Source: Magnaporthiopsis rhizophila (taxonomy: Eukaryota > Ascomycota > Sordariomycetes > Magnaporthales > Magnaporthaceae). From it: a stretch of DNA of 47,975 bases. The DNA lies in contig PYSS01000179.1 of NCBI GenBank assembly GCA_003049465.1, positions 1,460 to 49,434 on the forward strand, in the 5' to 3' direction. The position numbers and the translations under genes were made by a program. Under the pieces are notes generated by a model. The model was not told the origin of the DNA. It saw nothing but the letters and a program-made list of their open reading frames with translations, and ran no database searches. Below, piece after piece: positions 42,854-47,975 of this stretch. Position 1 is the stretch's first letter; the number at the start of each line of letters is the position of its first letter.

Positions 42854-45746
42854 TTAGAACATGATCCACTCCACCTCAACACCCTGGCCGCCAATGCACC
42901 TTGCCCAGTTGAACGGGCCAGTGGTCATCATGCCGGGCAGCTTCTGCTGATGGTGCTGGTAGTGGTGTTGCTGGTGGTGCGGGTGGCTGGGCGGGCCCAT
43001 GTCGATGCCGCTCAGGTGCGAGCCGTGCTGCTCCTCCTTGATTGGGATGCCGCCCACCGCCTCCTCACCGGCCCACAGGCGCTCGAGCACGTCGAGGGCG
43101 GCCATGTTGTTCATGTAGCCCGAGCGAGCCATGATGTCGCGGCACTTGCTGCGCACAATGTTCTGCTGCAGCTCGTTGACGCACTCGCTGCCCGCCACGA
43201 AGAGCGGCCAGAGCAGGAACTTCTCGGCCGACGATCCGGCCTCGAGGCTGGTGGCGTAGTAGACCACCTGCGACACCAGGTTGCGGAACTGCTCGTGCGA
43301 CGAGGGCACGTCCGGCCCGGCCAGCCGCTCCGTGTAGAGCAGCGCCGCGTACCGGAAGGCCTCGGACAGCGAGCAGAGGTCTCGCAGCTGCGCCGGGGTC
43401 GGGGTGGGCACCATGGATGACGCGAGCCGCTGGCCGTCAAAAGACCAGGTCTGAAGCGCATTTCGCGCCTCCTTCCACTCGCGCCAGAAGGCGGCGCGGT
43501 GTTCGTCGTACGCGGGTGACGAGCTGAGTGCTGCGGACATGAGCTCGTCGTCGTTAAGCGTGGTGCCGAACCCGTTGCCATCGAACCGGTGGTGGTCGCC
43601 GCCAGTAGGAACGCCAAATATGTCCATCCCCATGCGCTGTTGTTGGTGTTGATGTTGCTGTTGCTGTTGCTGCTGGTGGCCGGGCCTGTACATGTGCCCG
43701 AGGGGCGAGGCAAGCGGGGACTGCGAGCGCGACGGGACGTGTCGCTGCAGGGGAGACCCCGCGCCCATGTGCTGCACCGGCCGGTGCTGCGACAGCAGAT
43801 TCAGGCGCCCGAGCCTGACGATGATGCGGAACAGCTCGCGGTCGCAACCGACGAGGTTCTCCGTCCCGGGCGGCAGCAGCGGCGTGCTGTCCAGGGAGAC
43901 GCCACCATACAGAGGAGCGCTGAGCTGAGCCTCGCGATCGTTGATGCTCGCCGAGATGGCGTCGAAGTAGGTGAACAGAGATTCCATCCAGACCGAGTCG
44001 CGCGAGGGCGGGTATGACGATGCGCGGCGCATGCTGAGAATCTTCTTGACACCAGCGAACTGTGTGTGGAAGCGCGCAATGCCGGATTCGGCCATGCGGT
44101 AGTGGCACAGGATCAGGATGGTGGCCAGCACAGAGTCGTGCTTGGACTTGGCCGCGTCGTTGAGCTGCTCGTTGAGCAGGTGCACCGCAAGGTTGCGGTG
44201 CTGATACTCCTCTTGTAGAGACTGGTCGTCGGCCGACCCGTCAGGAGAGTCCGGCCTCTTGTCGCTCATATCGCGCGGCGAGTGATGACCCAGGCTGAGC
44301 CTGCGCTTCATGCGCAGGTTGCACGCGGCCAGCGCGCAGATGGCGTGCTGCAAACTGCGGCTGCCCGCGGCAAGCTGCAGGATGTGCTCGCGGAAGGGGT
44401 TGTTGGGGCTGTCGATGAAAACCATGGAGGGGCACATGGTGTTCTCGTAGTAATCGAGAAAGAAGGGCATCTTGGCGATCAGGTCCGGGGTGACGCGCAC
44501 AACGGGCGTCTCGACAGCCGACGGCCATGCGGCCAGCGAGTGGGTGGGCTCGGGTACGCCCTGGGACGAGGCCGAATCCTCGTCGGCGGGTGACGGCCCC
44601 CAGAAGTGGCCGTTGGAGTTGGCGCTGGAGCTGTACGCGTCCAGTTCCGGGGTCCCTGTTGCCATGTCGTGGTTTCCGGCTCGGTCAGCTCCAAATCCAA
44701 GCCTCTTGCCCAGCCCGGCACGGCAGCCCGCAAGCCGTCGACATACCTATTGAGTCGCAGTCGAGGAGCAGCTTGCTGCTGAGCTGCGCCTCGAAGCTTT
44801 CCGGGTGCGAGTGCAGGCTCGAGCTCTGTTCCGAAGGCGCGTACACAAGGCCGGGGCAGGAAGTGGCCACATTGCGCTGCTCCATGATCATGGCCGCGAG
44901 AGGGCTCGGAGTCACCGCCGGCGAGTTGTGCCCGGTGAAGCTGTCGTACAGGACCGTGGGGCTGTGCAGGAAGGGAATGTCGTCTCTGGGGAACGAGTGG
45001 CTCATGGGAGACAGATGGTACTCCATGTCGCTCATCGAGTCGATGGATGACGACAGCTGGTGGTGGTCGGCGTGGCCCATGCCGTGCGAGAGCTTGCCGT
45101 AGCGCATGTTGTCCGACGGCAGGCTGGCCGAGAAGGGCATGTGGTCCCAGTGCGACGCGTGGTGCGGGAGGGTCGGGGTGGCGTCCACGGCCCTGGGGAT
45201 CCGGCAAGAGTCAAAGCTGGCGTGGAACGGGGTGTTCGGGCTCGAAAGGGCGTGGTGGTGGTCGAAGTCGCGTACGGCCGTGTGTATTTCGAGGTTGGCG
45301 GGCCTGCGCTTGACGGCGGCGCCCTCGTCCCGCTCCGGCCACTGACCGGCAGTGCCGATGTTTGTTGAGCCAGCCCTAGTGCGCGTAGGCGAGCCCTTCT
45401 TGCTGATGGCGGTGCTGACGGGCGGCGCCTTGGCCACAGGTAGAGAGAGGCCCCTGAGCTTTCCCCTACTAGCCACGCCGACGCCCCATGTGAGTTGCGT
45501 CTTGTAGCCAGAGCACTCGTTCCCAACCTCGAGGCATTGTGAACAGTACGGCCTCCTCCTGTCGCACTTGACGTTCCTCTTGGAGCACGTAAAGCAGTCG
45601 TCGGCGGCCCCGCCAGCGGGAGCGCGTCTCCTACGTTTCCGAGCTGCGGCCGTGTCCGCCAACTTGGGGTTGCTGGCAGGGAGGTCGACAGGGGCGGTGG
45701 CGGCGGTGGCGGCGGGTGCCGCCTGGACAGACAGCGGGACGGTCAT
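42854..45746 (-). CDS. Zn2Cys6 transcription factor with Fungal_trans_2-like domain (Moc3-like)
   Basis: Nuclear regulator of 933 residues. Exon 1 (45746-44747) and exon 2 (44655-42854) are joined across a 91-bp GTATGT..ACAG intron. The zinc cluster near the N-terminus has Cys51, 54, 61, 68, 71 and 78, preceded by a basic RKRRRR patch and followed by TWGVGVASRGKLRGLSLP, a block I associate with Moc3-like and related fungal regulators. The middle of exon 1 is Ser/His/Pro-rich. Exon 2 carries a mostly helical body (FFLDYYENTMCPSMVFID, NPFREHILQLA, RSLQHAICALAACNL) as in Fungal_trans_2, interrupted by a Gln/His tract. The C-terminus ends VEVEWIMF. An in-frame stop lies nine bases upstream of the ATG, so this is the only start for the cluster. 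Target genes are unknown. Confidence 0.93.
44656..44746 (-). other. Intron of the second Zn2Cys6 gene
   Basis: 91 bp, donor GTATGT, acceptor GGCAACAG, with a GCTGACC branch-like site. Joins DCDSI to GTPELDAYSSS. An internal ATG within the intron could be mistaken for a start. Confidence 0.85.
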
Positions 45747-45773
45747 GCTAGGCTACCTAGTATAAAAATCCCC

Positions 45774-45781
45774 TTTATATA
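45774..45781 (-). promoter_or_regulatory. TATA-like box very close to the start codon
   Basis: TATATAAA on the minus strand, 28 bp before the ATG of the second Zn2Cys6 gene. Confidence 0.45.
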
Positions 45782-46315
45782 GCTTCAAGAAGGGAAGTCT
45801 GTCAGGAGGCTCTTGATTTATAGAGGTCGTGCGGTCCGATATGGCAGTGCGCTGTCGACCCGGAAGAGGCGAGAGTTGGGCGGCGGGTAGACGGCAAGCG
45901 ATGGACCAAAGGCGGTGACGTGATGAGAGGGTCGGGACGCGGAGACGCCTTCATCTGCTGCAGTCAATGGCAGGCGCACAGTGACTGGCCGTGTGGATAA
46001 ATAAAGAAAATGATGATATGCAGCAGAGCTACAGTCCGTTTATGGCAAGAGTTTGATTTGAGGAAAGGGAAAGCAAAGCCACAGCAGTTGGGGATAAAGG
46101 ATGGGACGACCAGACGGTATTATACAATCGACATGTTTCCCCGAGGCGATCTCACCCTGGTGCTTGCTGGGCCCGGAGAGGTGGAGGATGCGCAGAGACG
46201 GCGAACGAACCATCGGCCTTTGCACTTTGCACAGAGAGCAGCATGCCCACAGCATTGGATACAATCTCGGCCCAGGTGTGTACATGGAGGTACCTTGCCT
46301 TCGTCACTTGGACCA

Positions 46316-46343
46316 GGGGAAGGGGTGTGTGGGTGGGTGTGGG
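46316..46343 (+). other. G-quadruplex-forming motif
   Basis: Five G runs of three or four separated by loops of one to five bases, on the strand opposite the gene. Confidence 0.55.
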
Positions 46344-47656
46344 TGGTAGGTAGGGCGCAGCAGCAAGGGTGGAGGGTGGGAGAGTGGGCGGGCAGAACGA
46401 GACTGGGGGAGGCGAACTTGCAATCGTCCGCTGCCTAGCGCGCGGAGGAGGCTTCTCACAGAAAAAAAAGTGAGAGACGGCGGAGTCAGCTAACCAGAAG
46501 CCATGATTGGGCAGGTCTTCAAAACCTAGGAGATGGTAACAAGCAGAAAGCATGGGCGCTGGTAGCCAGCCGAAGGGCGGAGGCAGACACGGCGATGAGA
46601 GGTCTGGAGCAGACTTTTGGCTACCATCAAGGACGTTCAGGACAACGGGTGGGGAGAGGCGGGCGCGCTCGCACTCGATGGAGCATCTCGCGTGCTCTGC
46701 CCCGATCTGTTTACTGTTACCCCTGTTGTCGAAGGCATCACAGGGGAGCCCAGGAAAGATACGGAGCAGGGAGGATGGAACAACGACATGGGGTACAATA
46801 ATGAGGGTGAACAGGGAACGCGCGCTTGTTCCAGTCTGGCAGGGCGAAGCCAGGATGGCAGGGACTCTGACAGGGCAGCGCAAGGCGGTAGGCGACCAGG
46901 GACCAAGGCATCGATAGCGGAGATGGGACCGGTCAAGGACACGAAGAAAATTGTTTCCTGACAAGTCAGAAACGAAGAGTTGAGGAGAAGGCCAAACCAT
47001 TAATGACGCCGGCGCCAGGGATTAGCACGAGCCGAGGCGGCGCGACACTGACAGACCCCAGGCCGGCTTCAGAGTCAGCACATCGAGGAAAGAGGAGGCC
47101 GCAGCAGCAGCAGGTCAGCAAGCGCGAGCGAGAGTGGGTAGATGTGGAGGGACCTAGGCACATGCTTTTTAGGCCAGGGTGAAAGGAGGAATGGGGAGGG
47201 AAGGGGAGTGTGAAAGAAGTGAGTGGAGGGGAACGACTAGCGAGGACGACGGCCGAGGCCATCATCATGGCCGCCTTCTCACACTGATGGCCTTGCTTTT
47301 CTCGCTCACGACTGCTGCGTACGAGAAGCTGCAGATGGGTCACGCCCCACGGCCTCTGCTCATAAAGCACTGCCTGGGTGCTAGTGCCTCAGGATGCAAG
47401 AGGACATGCCCGGGAGCGGCAGAGAGGGCGCGGCGGGAAGGCGGCACAGGCACAAGAGAGCGACATAGAGAACGAGGGAGATGTGGGAGTGGGCCACCAG
47501 CGCCCGCCACCGTTACAAAAGAGTGGGATCAACGGGAATTGAGCCGTGCTGTTTGACAAGGGGAGCCCCGCCCCAAGTGGCAGCGTCGGCAGGCAGAAAG
47601 CCAGTTGTTCGTGCCCAAAGATGCAAAAGCAGGGGTGCTAAGATGGCGGCGGCGGC

Positions 47657-47693
47657 GGGTGTCGGGGTGTCGGGGGTGGTGGTGGGCGGTGGG
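47657..47693 (+). other. G-quadruplex-forming motif
   Basis: Runs of 3, 4, 5, 3 and 3 G with loops of four to seven bases. Confidence 0.6.
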
Positions 47694-47936
47694 TGGCAGT
47701 TCCAAAATATGGATGGCGATGGAGGATGGAAAGCACCGCGCAGCAAGCAGGGGCACAGGCTCTGCGATTTGACGCCACTCGTTTTTGGAGCTCCCCAACT
47801 GCAAAAACATGGGTCAGACCTGTATCGTCTCCACAACCCCACTCACCCCACCAGCACCCCAACCCCGGTTCGTTCAGTCGTGCTCGCTTTCTTTTGATGG
47901 TTTTTCCTTTTTTTTTTCTCTTTTTATTATTCGCAC

Positions 47937-47939
<3 letters not shown>

Positions 47940-47975
<36 letters not shown>
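47940..47975. repeat. T homopolymer at contig end
   Basis: Thirty-six T closing the window, preceded by a T-rich stretch. Mirrors the A run at the start. Confidence 0.85.

Larger units (their letters stand above)
45747..47975. other. Upstream region of the second Zn2Cys6 gene to contig end
   Basis: 2.2 kb with no supported gene. Holds a TATA-like box at 45774-45781, G-rich four-run motifs at 46316-46343 and 47657-47693, and a terminal T run from 47940. A 282-codon minus-strand open frame (46152-47000) has no known motif and is probably chance. Confidence 0.55.

Noticed and set aside
46152..47000. 282-codon minus-strand open frame near the contig end
   Set aside because: No domain and mixed composition, and it overlaps plus-strand frames of similar quality. 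Possibly part of an upstream leader, but unsupported.

Overview
The window looks like nuclear DNA of a filamentous ascomycete, most likely a Sordariomycete. Genes are GC-rich and are broken by short introns of about 65-110 bp with GT..AG ends and CTGAC/CTAAC-type branch sites. They include fungal-only families (two Zn2Cys6 regulators, a Med19 of the filamentous type) and are separated by gene-free stretches that can exceed 5 kb. The class assignment is inference from protein resemblance; no database was searched. The first 26 and last 36 bases are pure A and pure T, and three single n calls sit in or beside homopolymers, so the window is probably a whole contig ending at homopolymers.

Left part (1-23.5 kb), all genes on the minus strand: an m-AAA mitochondrial protease (AFG3 type, 87-3042), a six-exon Zn2Cys6 transcription factor (4049-7209), a 5.9 kb gene-free stretch, a Ser/Thr-rich single-pass membrane protein (13147-14826), an alpha/beta hydrolase of the DUF676 kind joined to a charged helical region (17658-20141), and Mediator subunit MED19/ROX3 (22182-23473).

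Middle (26-36 kb): a 14-helix major facilitator transporter resembling vacuolar basic amino acid permeases (26121-27791, +), a MARVEL-like four-helix membrane protein (29613-30764, +), the ribosome biogenesis factor NOP16 (31539-32329, -), and, divergent from it across about 0.5 kb, trimethyllysine dioxygenase, the first enzyme of carnitine synthesis (32837-35790, +, nine exons).

Right part: calcineurin A (37231-39236, +, possibly extending to 39353), a 3.6 kb gene-poor stretch, and a second Zn2Cys6 regulator with a Fungal_trans_2-like body (42854-45746, -), followed by its 2.2 kb upstream region. The genes are mostly housekeeping or signalling genes and do not form an evident operon-like or biosynthetic cluster.

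The most unusual object is in trimethyllysine dioxygenase. A 951-bp, 317-codon Ser/Thr/Ala/Asp-rich repetitive block interrupts the catalytic domain. It starts with GT, ends with AG, is a multiple of three and has no stop, so it is either a giant protein insertion or a removable in-frame intron (exitron). The same gene carries an 18-bp micro-exon. Other splicing oddities are a GC-AG intron in NOP16, a frame-neutral 69-bp segment in MED19, and a strong donor overlapping the calcineurin A stop codon.
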